A stretch of DNA of 64,000 bases from CAMLJR01 sp964500675. Its GTDB lineage: Bacteria > Pseudomonadota > Gammaproteobacteria > Pseudomonadales > CAMLJR01. Location of the stretch: positions 744,001 to 808,000 of the forward strand of contig CAZCNY010000001.1 of NCBI GenBank assembly GCA_964500675.1, read 5' to 3'. The position numbers were made by a program, and so were the translations under genes. Under the pieces are notes generated by a model. The model was not told where the DNA came from. It made no database searches and saw nothing but the letters and a program-made list of their open reading frames with translations. Every line of letters begins with the position of its first letter. Position 1 is the first letter of the stretch. Below are positions 1 to 7,568 of the stretch, piece by piece.

Positions 1-24
1 TACAAGTATTTCGATGAGCTTCGC

Positions 25-1473
25 ATGGACAAAATTCTCATAGTCGAAGATGAAGACGTTATCCGCAACGCGTTGCGCCGGTTGCTCGAGCGCAATGGCT
101 ACGCGGTTTCCGAAGCGATATCCGTGCAAAACGCTATCGACGATTTCACGCTCGAGGATTTCCAACTCATTATCAGCGATCTGCGTCTGCCAGGCGCGCC
201 GGGCACCGATCTCATTCAAAAAACCGATGAAGTTCCAGTGCTGATCATGACCAGCTACGCTAGCGTACGCTCCGCGGTGGACTCACTGAAAGCGGGCGCA
301 GTCGATTACATCGCCAAACCGTTCAACCACGAAGAAATGCTCGCCACGGTGGAGCATATCATCGCCGATAACCGCCGCGCACCCGAAGAAAACCAAGTGA
401 ATCAGCCGCGGCGCACCGGTAAACGCGGCCAGCCGCAACTCGGCGGAATGATCGGCAGCTGTAAGCCGATGCTGAAATTGTACGATCATGTCCGAAAGGT
501 CGCGCCAGCCAATACCACGGTATTAATCCATGGCGAAACCGGCACTGGCAAAGAGCTTGTTGCCAAAGCCATCCATCAACAAAGTAAACGCGCTGAACAA
601 CCGCTGATCTGCGTCAATTGCGCAGCGATCCCTGAAACTCTCATCGAGTCTGAGCTTTTCGGCTATGAAAAAGGTGCGTTCACCGGGGCCAACACCAACC
701 GTGTCGGCTTGATCGAAGCCGCCGATACCGGCACGCTGTTCCTAGACGAAATCGGTGAGCTGCCTGTGGAGGCGCAAGCGCGTCTATTGCGGTTTATACA
801 GGAAAAGGAAATTCGCCGAATCGGCGCCGTACAATCTAAGCAAGTCGATGTGCGGCTGATCTGCGCCACCCATCGCGACTTAAAAGCCCTGTGCGAACAA
901 GGTAAGTTTCGCCAGGACTTGTACTATCGCATCAATGTGATGCGACTCACGCTGCCGCCGCTGCGCGAGCGCGGAAAAGATATTCTCGAAATCGCCGAAG
1001 TGCTGCTTCTGCGGCGTTGCGAAGAGCTCGGTAAAGCGCCACTGCATTTTTCACCCAAATCGATCCAGGCGATCACAACTTATAGCTGGCCAGGCAACGT
1101 ACGCGAACTTGAAAACGTGGTGGAGCGCGCCGTCTTGCTTTGTGAACACGAAGAGATCGACAACGATCTGCTCGACATTGATCTCGAGTTGGTGAACATC
1201 AATCAGCTGCGTGGACAGCCAGAACCAACATTGTTAAATGCCGCTGCGGACCATGTCGCGAAACCCCAGCCCATCACGATGAGTAATGATCCCACCGAAG
1301 AGCTCTCACTCGAGGATTACTTTCAGCACTTCGTGCTAGAGCATCAAGATTCTATGAATGAGACCGAACTCGCCCAAAAACTTGGGGTCAGTAGAAAATG
1401 CTTATGGGAGCGCCGTCAACGCCTGGGCATTCCGCGCAAGAAGGCCAGCAGCAAAGCCGCCAACGCACCCTAA
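25..1473 (+). CDS. cbrB: CbrB-type sigma-54-dependent response regulator
   Basis: NtrC-family activator of sigma-54 RNA polymerase; in Pseudomonas CbrAB controls carbon/nitrogen balance and drives the CrcZ small RNA. Seen: receiver domain (residues 1-115) with phospho-acceptor D52 in ISDLRLPG; AAA+ domain with Walker A GETGTGKE (170-177), the sigma-54 contact loop GAFTGA (217-222) and Walker B TLFLDEIGEL; C-terminal Fis-type helix-turn-helix (about 445-470). The 482-residue length fits CbrB. The ATG at 25 gives the expected start; the frame stays open to the window edge, so an earlier start cannot be excluded, and the partner kinase cbrA would lie off the left end. The two sigma-54 promoters just downstream and pcnB beyond them support CbrB over generic NtrC. 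Confidence 0.93.
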   Translation: MDKILIVEDEDVIRNALRRLLERNGYAVSEAISVQNAIDDFTLEDFQLIISDLRLPGAPGTDLIQKTDEVPVLIMTSYASVRSAVDSLKAGAVDYIAKPFNHEEMLATVEHIIADNRRAPEENQVNQPRRTGKRGQPQLGGMIGSCKPMLKLYDHVRKVAPANTTVLIHGETGTGKELVAKAIHQQSKRAEQPLICVNCAAIPETLIESELFGYEKGAFTGANTNRVGLIEAADTGTLFLDEIGELPVEAQARLLRFIQEKEIRRIGAVQSKQVDVRLICATHRDLKALCEQGKFRQDLYYRINVMRLTLPPLRERGKDILEIAEVLLLRRCEELGKAPLHFSPKSIQAITTYSWPGNVRELENVVERAVLLCEHEEIDNDLLDIDLELVNINQLRGQPEPTLLNAAADHVAKPQPITMSNDPTEELSLEDYFQHFVLEHQDSMNETELAQKLGVSRKCLWERRQRLGIPRKKASSKAANAP

Positions 1474-1523
1474 TCCACAACGCTGCCGATAGCAGTAAAA
1501 TTAGACTTGTCAAATCAAGACGC

Positions 1524-1570
1524 GTTACCAATCTGTAATTTTGGTAACGATTTCCGAGAACGAACGTAAC
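1524..1570 (+). promoter_or_regulatory. Putative CbrB upstream activating sites for sRNA 1
   Basis: Three half-sites: GTTACCAA (1524-1531), its inverted partner TTGGTAAC (1541-1548), and GTAACA (1566-1571). The first pair is an 8-base-arm inverted repeat. The second and third GTAAC start 22 bases apart, two helical turns. The group lies about 100-145 bases upstream of the predicted start, a normal distance for a sigma-54 activator. The same triplet recurs before the second promoter. Binding by CbrB is inferred. Confidence 0.65.
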
Positions 1571-1642
1571 ATCACCGCACTATCTCGCCATATGCTGCGC
1601 CTAGAAAATCATTAACCACTTGAAATAAATATACATTTTATA

Positions 1643-1660
1643 TTGGCACACCAACTGCTT
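1643..1660 (+). promoter_or_regulatory. Sigma-54 (-24/-12) promoter of sRNA 1
   Basis: TTGGCAC-N5-CTGCT: GG at 1645-1646 and GC at 1657-1658, separated by exactly 10 bases as sigma-54 requires. The -24 box is a full TTGGCAC. The predicted transcript start is near 1670. Confidence 0.8.
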
Positions 1661-1669
1661 AGGTATACA

Positions 1670-1832
1670 TCAAAATATAACAACAAATAATAATATGAGC
1701 TGGTTAAACCAATTTAGACTAAACAGGTATCAGCCAAACATAACAATAATGAAAATATTTTGATCAGCAGACGCTAACAATAAAATAAAGCTCAAGCGAG
1801 ACCTGGATGGGGAAGGCAACTTCCCCATTTGC
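1670..1832 (+). ncRNA. CrcZ-like small RNA, copy 1 (about 163 nt)
   Basis: Predicted Hfq-sequestering regulatory RNA. In Pseudomonas, CrcZ lies between cbrB and pcnB, is transcribed from a CbrB-activated sigma-54 promoter, and titrates Hfq/Crc from catabolite-repressed mRNAs through repeated CA-type AANAANAA motifs. Seen here: same location, -24/-12 promoter, AACAACAA (1679-1686), AACAATAA (1742-1749) and AACAATAA (1776-1783), no credible reading frame, then GAGACCTGGA (1798-1807) and an 8-bp stem capped by GCAA (1808-1827). Length is inferred from the promoter and hairpin; Pseudomonas CrcZ is much longer, so this may be a compact homologue or analogue. Confidence 0.75.
1808..1830 (+). terminator. 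GNRA-capped hairpin ending sRNA 1
   Basis: TGGGGAAG-GCAA-CTTCCCCA followed by TTT. A perfect 8-bp stem with a GCAA tetraloop; the U tract is short, so termination may be leaky. Confidence 0.6.
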
Positions 1833-1932
1833 ATTACTGCCCCCTCCTATTTTTACTTTACCACCCTTGCTGAAATATCACTTTCAAGAACTTAACCACC
1901 AACCTTACGCCACGTGATCAAACCATAAGATC

Positions 1933-1979
1933 GTTACCATGCATGGCCGAAGTAACAGATTTCGGGACTCCTAGTAACA
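1933..1979 (+). promoter_or_regulatory. Putative CbrB upstream activating sites for sRNA 2
   Basis: GTTAC (1933-1937), GTAAC (1952-1956) and GTAACA (1974-1979). This repeats the triplet at 1524-1571: first-to-second spacing differs by one base, second-to-third spacing is identical (22). Distance to the -24 box is also nearly the same (77 against 75 bases). Confidence 0.65.
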
Positions 1980-2052
1980 ATTCAGCTGATCGCAACAATC
2001 TCAAAATACACAATACCTCATATAAACTCTTGTTTTATAAGCAATGTATTTG

Positions 2053-2070
2053 TTGGCATATAAGCTGCTA
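2053..2070 (+). promoter_or_regulatory. Sigma-54 (-24/-12) promoter of sRNA 2
   Basis: TTGGCAT-N5-CTGCT: GG at 2055-2056 and GC at 2067-2068, again exactly 10 bases apart. Predicted start near 2080. Confidence 0.75.
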
Positions 2071-2079
2071 TTTAATAAA

Positions 2080-2166
2080 TACAATAAAAATAATGATCTT
2101 TTATATCCAACAATAAAAATAACGACACTCGTGAGACCTGGAGGGGAAAGTTACTTTCCCCCTCTT
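2080..2166 (+). ncRNA. CrcZ/CrcY-like small RNA, copy 2 (about 87 nt)
   Basis: Second, shorter copy of the sigma-54-driven A-rich RNA. Seen: AATAAAAA (2083-2090), AAAAATAA (2086-2093) and AACAATAA (2109-2116), the same AANAANAA pattern; the identical GAGACCTGGA block (2133-2142); then a GGGGAAAG/CTTTCCCC hairpin. Alignment with copy 1 runs from the upstream sites to the hairpin, so the whole module looks duplicated. Some pseudomonads carry CrcZ plus CrcY or CrcX, but at separate loci; a tandem pair at the crcZ locus is unusual to my knowledge. Confidence 0.72.
2141..2166 (+). terminator. Hairpin ending sRNA 2
   Basis: GGGGAAAG (2143-2150), loop TTA, CTTTCCCC (2154-2161), extendable by flanking GA/TC, followed by CTCTT. 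Same position relative to GAGACCTGGA as in copy 1. Confidence 0.55.
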
Positions 2167-2217
2167 CCCCAACGCTCCCTTGCCGACATACCACGACGCA
2201 ATTACAAAACGCCCCTG

Positions 2218-2226
2218 TGCTAAAAT
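2218..2226 (+). promoter_or_regulatory. Extended -10 promoter for pcnB
   Basis: TGCTAAAAT, an extended -10 element about 50 bases before the pcnB start; no good -35 at 17 bases, as is common for extended -10 promoters. It would separate pcnB expression from the sRNAs. Confidence 0.4.
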
Positions 2227-2277
2227 CTGGGACTCGAGAATCACCCCCATCCCACGCCCGATCAGAGAGAGTTTTGT

Positions 2278-3666
2278 TTGAATTGGCTAACTGCAATTTG
2301 GCGGCGGATACGTACGCTCCCCCTGTTTGGATCGACCGGATTGGCAACAGGAAAAAAAACTCTGACTCCGAAAATCATCCCGCGCGATCAGCACACCATT
2401 TCGCGGAAATTAATCAGCAGCGGTGCTCTAAAAGTCATTGCACGCTTGCGTGCGGCCGGTTTTCAAGCATACCTGGTCGGCGGCGGCGTTCGCGATCTCT
2501 TGTTGGGCGGTCACCCGAAAGATTTTGATGTCGCAACCGATGCGCACCCCGAACAGATACGAGAGCTATTTCGCGGCAGCCGCATCATCGGCCGCCGTTT
2601 CAAAATCGTCCACGTACGCGTTGGCGGCGAAACCATTGAGGTCACCACGTTTCGTGGCAGCCACTCAACTCTAGAACGAGAGACCTCGCAAAATACGCAA
2701 CACTCGGCGCAAAACGAGGATGGAATGCTGCTCCGGGATAACGTTTACGGAACAATGGCCGAAGATGCGGTGCGTCGCGATTTCACGGTAAACGCGCTGT
2801 ACTACACCACGGAAAATTTCGCCGTGCACGACTACACGGGAGGAATGAAGGATTTAGGAGATCGGCTCATCCGCATCATTGGCGATCCATGGACGCGCTA
2901 TCGCGAAGATCCCGTACGCATGCTACGTGCTGCACGTTTTGCCGCGAAACTCAACTTCACTATCGAGGCCGGTACCGCTGCGCCGATGCACGAACTCGCC
3001 AACTTGCTCGGCAATGTCCCTCCTGCCCGCATGTTCGATGAAGTGTTGAAGTTGTTGATGGGAGGATACGGCGTTGCAACCTATCGGCAATTGCGCGAAC
3101 ACGAGTTGTTCACACCCCTGTTTCCAGCAACCGCTGAAGCGATCATAGCAGGGCAACCGGCGGCAGAAGCGCTGATTGAGCAAGCACTGCACAACACCGA
3201 CCAACGTATCGCCGAAGACAAACCTGTTACACCGGCGTTTATCTACAGCGCATTGCTTTGGCCAGCGCTGCAGCGCGAACTGCAAACCCTGAGCGCTCAG
3301 GGAATACCGGAATCAGCCGCAAGGCAGCAAGCGATGCAGACTACGCTTGATCGTCAACAGGCACATACCGGCATCCCGCGGCGATTCAGCCAGCCTATGC
3401 GCGAAATCTGGGAGTTACAGCCTCGTTTGCAACGGCGCGATAGCCGCCGCGTGATGCCGCTACTCGAACACCCGCGTTTTCGCGCAGCGTACGACTTTTT
3501 ACTGTTGCGCGAACAAGCGGGTGATGTTCTGGGCGATACCGGCAAATGGTGGACCGAGTTTATATCTGCGGACGAAAGCCAGCGCGAACACCTGCTGCGC
3601 CAAATGACACCACGCAATACAGGCAGTCGTCATCGCCGCTCGCGCAAGCCGCATGTCGAAACATAA
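2278..3666 (+). CDS. pcnB: Poly(A) polymerase I
   Basis: Adds 3' poly(A) tails that target RNA for decay. Class II CCA-transferase/poly(A) polymerase fold: nucleotidyltransferase head with GGGVRD (68-73) and the catalytic carboxylates in DFDVATD (D82, D84), then the RRDFTVNALYY motif and the RNA-binding segment PVRMLRAARFAAKL. The 462-residue length and basic C-terminal tail (RHRRSRK) fit PcnB rather than tRNA CCA-adding enzyme. The start is TTG at 2278; no in-frame ATG comes before the head domain, so the alternative would be another non-ATG codon. The cbrB-sRNA-pcnB-folK order matches Pseudomonas. Confidence 0.93.
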   Translation: MNWLTAIWRRIRTLPLFGSTGLATGKKTLTPKIIPRDQHTISRKLISSGALKVIARLRAAGFQAYLVGGGVRDLLLGGHPKDFDVATDAHPEQIRELFRGSRIIGRRFKIVHVRVGGETIEVTTFRGSHSTLERETSQNTQHSAQNEDGMLLRDNVYGTMAEDAVRRDFTVNALYYTTENFAVHDYTGGMKDLGDRLIRIIGDPWTRYREDPVRMLRAARFAAKLNFTIEAGTAAPMHELANLLGNVPPARMFDEVLKLLMGGYGVATYRQLREHELFTPLFPATAEAIIAGQPAAEALIEQALHNTDQRIAEDKPVTPAFIYSALLWPALQRELQTLSAQGIPESAARQQAMQTTLDRQQAHTGIPRRFSQPMREIWELQPRLQRRDSRRVMPLLEHPRFRAAYDFLLLREQAGDVLGDTGKWWTEFISADESQREHLLRQMTPRNTGSRHRRSRKPHVET

Positions 3667-3696
3667 ACCCCGCCTAAGCATGAGACTGCACTAGAT

Positions 3697-4185
3697 ATGA
3701 CGAAAGGCGCGATTCGCTGCTTCATCGCCATCGGCAGCAATCTGGACAATCCTGAAGCGCAAATTAAACGCGCGCTCGTTGCACTTGGCAAAATTCGCAA
3801 CTCAACGCTCGCCGCCATCTCACCATTGTATCGCAATTCAGCGATCGGCCCAGGTCAACAGCCCGATTACCTCAATGCTGCCGCGGAGCTCTACACGACA
3901 CTCGATGCCCTTACCCTGTTGGCTGAACTGCAGCGTATCGAGCTCGCTCAGGGACGGACACGCAACGCACGCTGGGCCGCGCGCACACTCGATCTCGATA
4001 TCCTGCTTTATGGTGACGCGCTGATTGATTTGCCGCAACTGCAAATACCCCACCCGCGTATGAACGAGCGCAATTTCGTTCTGTATCCATTGCACGACAT
4101 CGCTGACGATCTTGTTCTTCCCCATGGCACTTCGCTGAGCGCCCTATTAGACTGCTGCCCCGGCGTCGGGTTAATGCGGCACTGA
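3697..4185 (+). CDS. folK: 2-amino-4-hydroxy-6-hydroxymethyldihydropteridine pyrophosphokinase (HPPK)
   Basis: Transfers pyrophosphate from ATP to 6-hydroxymethyl-7,8-dihydropterin in folate synthesis. Seen: N-terminal IAIGSNLDNP, and the family signature around RTLDLDILLYGD with the Mg-binding aspartates, followed by PHPRMNERNFVLYPL. At 162 residues it is of normal size. It starts 30 bases after pcnB and is probably co-transcribed with it. Confidence 0.95.
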   Translation: MTKGAIRCFIAIGSNLDNPEAQIKRALVALGKIRNSTLAAISPLYRNSAIGPGQQPDYLNAAAELYTTLDALTLLAELQRIELAQGRTRNARWAARTLDLDILLYGDALIDLPQLQIPHPRMNERNFVLYPLHDIADDLVLPHGTSLSALLDCCPGVGLMRH

Positions 4186-4224
4186 TCTCGCTGAATTCGA
4201 TACCAATTAGGGGGACCAGAGTCC

Positions 4225-4884
4225 TTGGAAACAAAAAAAAACGACAGCCATACATCGCAATTCGTCGCGGTTGAAGGTCCGATCGGAGTAGGTAAAACCA
4301 CGCTGGCAAAGCGTCTTGCCGAAACATTCAACCGCGACGTGCTGCTTGAGCAAGCCGAACAAAATCCATTTTTGGAACGCTTCTATAAAAATGCGCGCCA
4401 ATCGGCGTTGGCGACACAATTATTTTTTTTATTCCAGCGCGCGCAACAAATCCAGGATTTGCGCCAAGGAGACTTATTTTCACCCGCGCGCGTTACCGAT
4501 TTTCTCGTCGCCAAGGATCGCTTATTCGCACGCATCAATCTTGATGGTGATGAATACACATTGTACGAGAAAGTTTACGAGCAGCTCACGCTCGACGCCC
4601 CTACCCCGGACTTGGTCATTTACCTGCAAGCGCCTACCGATGTGTTGATGCAGCGCGTGCGGCAGCGCGGTATCGGCTACGAACAATCGATCGAGCCGAG
4701 TTATCTCGAAAAAATCAACGCAGCGTACAGCGAGTTTTTTCTGTATTACGACGATGCGCCGCTGCTGATCGTCAACGCAGCACAAATCGACTTTGCCAAC
4801 AGTGAGCGTGACTTTTCACTACTACTCGATCATATCGGCTCGATCCGTCACGGCCGTCATTTTTTCAACCCGACCGTTCTTTAA
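4225..4884 (+). CDS. Deoxynucleoside kinase (dGK/dCK-like)
   Basis: Phosphorylates deoxynucleosides for nucleotide salvage. Seen: P-loop GPIGVGKTT near the N-terminus, the YLQAPTDVLMQRVRQRG segment (the lid/arginine region of this family) and FFLYYDDAPLLIVNA near the end; 219 residues, as expected. The start is TTG at 4225, preceded by AGGGGGA; the P-loop lies only about 19 residues in, so a later start is unlikely. It sits between folK and panB. Substrate specificity (dG, dA or dC) cannot be read from the sequence. Confidence 0.88.
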   Translation: METKKNDSHTSQFVAVEGPIGVGKTTLAKRLAETFNRDVLLEQAEQNPFLERFYKNARQSALATQLFFLFQRAQQIQDLRQGDLFSPARVTDFLVAKDRLFARINLDGDEYTLYEKVYEQLTLDAPTPDLVIYLQAPTDVLMQRVRQRGIGYEQSIEPSYLEKINAAYSEFFLYYDDAPLLIVNAAQIDFANSERDFSLLLDHIGSIRHGRHFFNPTVL

Positions 4885-4981
4885 CCGTTTTATTCAGCGT
4901 TTGAAACGCGTCGGTAGCGCCCTATTGTTTATGTGAAAGTGTTTGCGCAAACTTTCCCGCTTCGGAATCGAGGTCATCGCC

Positions 4982-5773
4982 ATGTCCACTATCAGCATCA
5001 CCCAGCTACAGGCAAAAAAGGCAGCGGGCGAAAAGTTCGCAGTGATCACCGCGTATGATGCGCTGTTCGGAAAAGCCGCGGCGGATGCCGGTATCGAAGT
5101 CATTTTGGTTGGCGATTCGCTCGCCATGGCGTGGCAGGGACACGACAGCACCCTGCCCGTCACGGTAGAGGAAATGACCTATCATATCGCCGCAGTAAAG
5201 CGCGGCCAGAGCAGCTCGCTCGTTATCGGCGATCTCCCCTTCGGCAGTTACATGACACCCGTGCAAGCGATGGAAAGCGCTGCGCAGCTGATGCAAGCCG
5301 GCGCGCACGTCGTCAAACTGGAAGGCGGCGCTTGGCTGCTTGAAACCGTTCGCCTGCTGACTGAACGCGGCATGCCCGTATGTGCGCATTTGGGTCTGAC
5401 GCCGCAATCGGTGAACCTGTTTGGCGGTTACAAAATTCAGGGGCGTATCCCGGAACAGGCTCAGCGCATTATCGCCGACGCGAAAGCGGTAGAGGCCGCT
5501 GGCGCAGTGATGCTGGTGCTGGAATGCGTTCCTCAGAAATTGGCGCGCGCAATTACGAGTGCCCTGCGCATTCCCGTCGTCGGTATCGGCGCCGGCCCCG
5601 ATACCGACGCGCAAGTACTGGTGCTCACCGATATGCTGGGGCTAAATTCAAAGCCACCGCGCTTCGTGCGCAACTTCATGCAAGGGGCTGGAAGCATCCA
5701 ACAGGCGTTGACGGCTTATCGCGAGGCGGTCTTGTCCGGCGCCTTCCCCGCGCCGGAACATTGTTTTGATTGA
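4982..5773 (+). CDS. panB: 3-methyl-2-oxobutanoate hydroxymethyltransferase
   Basis: Converts alpha-ketoisovalerate to ketopantoate using methylene-tetrahydrofolate, the first step of pantothenate synthesis. Seen: VILVGDSLAM with the metal-binding aspartate, HVVKLEGG, VCAHLGLTPQ, and IGAGPDTDAQVLVLTDMLG near the C-terminus; 263 residues, the usual length. I chose the ATG at 4982, which has GAGGTC seven bases upstream; an upstream in-frame TTG would add 13 residues with no homology. The pathway partners panC and panD follow. Confidence 0.95.
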   Translation: MSTISITQLQAKKAAGEKFAVITAYDALFGKAAADAGIEVILVGDSLAMAWQGHDSTLPVTVEEMTYHIAAVKRGQSSSLVIGDLPFGSYMTPVQAMESAAQLMQAGAHVVKLEGGAWLLETVRLLTERGMPVCAHLGLTPQSVNLFGGYKIQGRIPEQAQRIIADAKAVEAAGAVMLVLECVPQKLARAITSALRIPVVGIGAGPDTDAQVLVLTDMLGLNSKPPRFVRNFMQGAGSIQQALTAYREAVLSGAFPAPEHCFD

Positions 5774-6085
5774 CCCAGTGTTTTAACAGGCAACGCAGCG
5801 TCTCTACAGAGGCATCACAGCGCCAGTCGCAGCTTGCTTTCAGCCGTCAACCGGTTCGCAGTTCTGTGCTTCTTTCGGTAACAAACCCATGAAGAATTTG
5901 TTACCAAAAATTGTTGATCGCCCTATATGATTGCGGCATACTCTGCCGCCTCCATTGAAGTTGCACAGATAATGTGCAGCGTCTGTGACCGGAGCCGGCA
6001 GTTCCAGGGGCAGTGCATCAGAGATCGAAGCGCTGCATACACTTTTAGAGTTTGTTCTGAGCATCCGGCGGGATTATTGAGTGAT
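5774..6085. other. panB-panC intergenic region with inverted repeats
   Basis: 312 bases without a supported gene. It contains the inverted repeat at 5877-5905, a possible sigma-70 promoter TTGATC-N17-CATACT near 5914-5942, and a small hairpin GCGGCA/TGCCGC (5933-5949). An open frame runs from 5927 into panC but shows no homology before the panC ATG. Confidence 0.45.
5877..5905. promoter_or_regulatory. Inverted repeat GGTAACAAA-N11-TTTGTTACC
   Basis: Perfect 9-base arms at 5877-5885 and 5897-5905. The GTAAC and GTTAC cores also occur in the putative CbrB sites upstream of the small RNAs, here in the opposite arrangement, 22 bases apart start to start. Probably a regulator site or a hairpin in the panC leader. 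Confidence 0.45.
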
Positions 6086-6970
6086 ATGAAAATATTCGCC
6101 CAAACCGCAGCACTGCGTATCGCTATTGCCGCTGAGAAGCGCGCGGGCAAGCGCATCGCATTTGTTCCGACCATGGGCAATTTGCATGACGGACATATTC
6201 AGCTCGTGCATCGCGCGCAGAAAGAAGCCGATGTCGTCGTCGTCAGCATCTTTGTAAACCCGCTGCAATTCGGCCCTGCCGAAGATCTCAACAAGTACCC
6301 CCGCACACTTGCCGCCGACAAAGAAAAGCTATTTGCCGCGGGAGCCAATTATCTGTTCGCGCCGGGCGTCGAGGACATGTATCCCAATGGCTTGGATGCG
6401 CAGGTAAAGGTCAGTGTCCCCGGTCTGTCCGACACGCTATGCGGCAGCAGCCGTCCCGGTCACTTCACCGGTGTCGCCACCGTCGTCACCAAGCTATTTC
6501 AGATCGTACAACCCGATGTCGCCGTCTTCGGCGAAAAAGATTTCCAGCAGCTCGCAATCATTCGCAAGCTCACGACCGACCTGTGCATGCCGATCACTAT
6601 CGTCGGCGCGCAGACCGCCCGCGCGGTGGACGGTCTCGCCCTGAGTTCGCGCAATGGTTACTTGAGCGCTGACGAGCGCAACGTGGCGCCGGTGCTACAC
6701 CGTGCTCTACAGGATTGCCGCGCAGCGATCGCCTGCGGCTTCGACAGCTATAGCGATCTCGAACACTATGCGATGGAGTCGTTGCGTAAGGCCGGCTTCA
6801 AACCCGACTATGTTTCCGTGCGCGACGCCAGCACATTGGGGCCTGTCACGCTCGACACTGAAAAGCTCGTCATTCTGGCCGCCGCCTACCTCGGCCGCAC
6901 ACGCCTGATCGATAACGTCACCTTAAACCTCAATCCCAGCCAAGACTGGGGTATGCTCGCAGCCGTTTAA
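6086..6970 (+). CDS. panC: Pantothenate synthetase (pantoate-beta-alanine ligase)
   Basis: ATP-dependent condensation of pantoate with beta-alanine. Seen: FVPTMGNLHDGH with the HIGH-type motif HDGH, VVSIFVNPLQF, the pantoate-binding FGEKDFQQL, and LSSRNGYLS, all standard for PanC; 294 residues. The ATG at 6086 sits directly before the conserved N-terminus; the frame is open 53 codons further upstream but that part has no family features. It has its own 312-base upstream region, so it may be transcribed separately from panB; panD follows after 32 bases. Confidence 0.94.
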   Translation: MKIFAQTAALRIAIAAEKRAGKRIAFVPTMGNLHDGHIQLVHRAQKEADVVVVSIFVNPLQFGPAEDLNKYPRTLAADKEKLFAAGANYLFAPGVEDMYPNGLDAQVKVSVPGLSDTLCGSSRPGHFTGVATVVTKLFQIVQPDVAVFGEKDFQQLAIIRKLTTDLCMPITIVGAQTARAVDGLALSSRNGYLSADERNVAPVLHRALQDCRAAIACGFDSYSDLEHYAMESLRKAGFKPDYVSVRDASTLGPVTLDTEKLVILAAAYLGRTRLIDNVTLNLNPSQDWGMLAAV

Positions 6971-7002
6971 TCGCAGCCGCAGCGATAGTCTGAGGAACCT
7001 CT

Positions 7003-7383
7003 ATGCAATCAGTCATGCTCAAATGCAAACTCCACAAGGCGCGCGTGACGCACGCCGTGCTGCATTACGAAGGCTCTTGTGCCATCGACGGACGCTTGCT
7101 CGATATGGCAGGTATTCGCGAGTACGAGCAGATTCAAATTTACAACATCACCAACGGCGAGCGCTTCACCACCTACGCGATTCGCGGCGAGGAAGGCTCC
7201 GGCATAATTTCGATCAACGGCGCGGCTGCGCATAAAGCCAATGTCGGCGATGTCATCATCATCTGCGCTTATGCGAGCTATTCGGAAGCGGAGCTGATCA
7301 ACTTCAAACCGCGTCTGATTTATCTCAATGAAGACAACAGCGTGAGTCATTCCGCCAACGCGATGCCGCTGCAAGTCGCATAA
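7003..7383 (+). CDS. panD: Aspartate 1-decarboxylase proenzyme
   Basis: Makes beta-alanine from aspartate for pantothenate. The proenzyme cleaves itself at Gly24-Ser25, visible here as HYEGSCAIDG, and the new Ser25 becomes the pyruvoyl cofactor. Conserved IYNITNGERF and the N-terminal MLKCKLHKARVT are present; 126 residues, normal. It is followed by a clear terminator, so panCD end here. Confidence 0.95.
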   Translation: MQSVMLKCKLHKARVTHAVLHYEGSCAIDGRLLDMAGIREYEQIQIYNITNGERFTTYAIRGEEGSGIISINGAAAHKANVGDVIIICAYASYSEAELINFKPRLIYLNEDNSVSHSANAMPLQVA

Positions 7384-7401
7384 TCTGTACGCAGATAAAC
7401 C

Positions 7402-7427
7402 AAGGGAGCCAAAGGCTCCCTTTTTTA
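7402..7427 (+). terminator. Rho-independent terminator after panD
   Basis: GGGAGCC (7404-7410), loop AAA, GGCTCCC (7414-7420), then TTTTTTA. Perfect 7-bp stem with a U tract. Confidence 0.92.
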
Positions 7428-7568
7428 TTTATTGCCGCGCCATTCGAATGTTATAAATCAGATGTAACACAGGGTTCAGTTTCGCTTGCGATTGGAGTAG
7501 CTTTGACACCAACCTCCGTCACCAACACCAATCTCCATCACCATTTTCATAAAAACAGGTTGCCGATT

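Noticed and set aside
1..24. Possible end of cbrA
   Set aside because: Only 24 bases are available; one frame runs on to a stop at 41-43 but nothing identifies it.
4941..4952. Palindrome GTTTGCGCAAAC between the deoxynucleoside kinase gene and panB
   Set aside because: Short, without a U tract or a matching known operator.
5927..6085. Upstream extension of panC
   Set aside because: The PanC family starts at the ATG at 6086; the extension covers promoter-like sequence and a hairpin.
7440..7568. Possible sigma-54 promoter before acs (GG-N10-GC present)
   Set aside because: The -24 box is AGGGTT rather than TGGCAC, so the match is poor.
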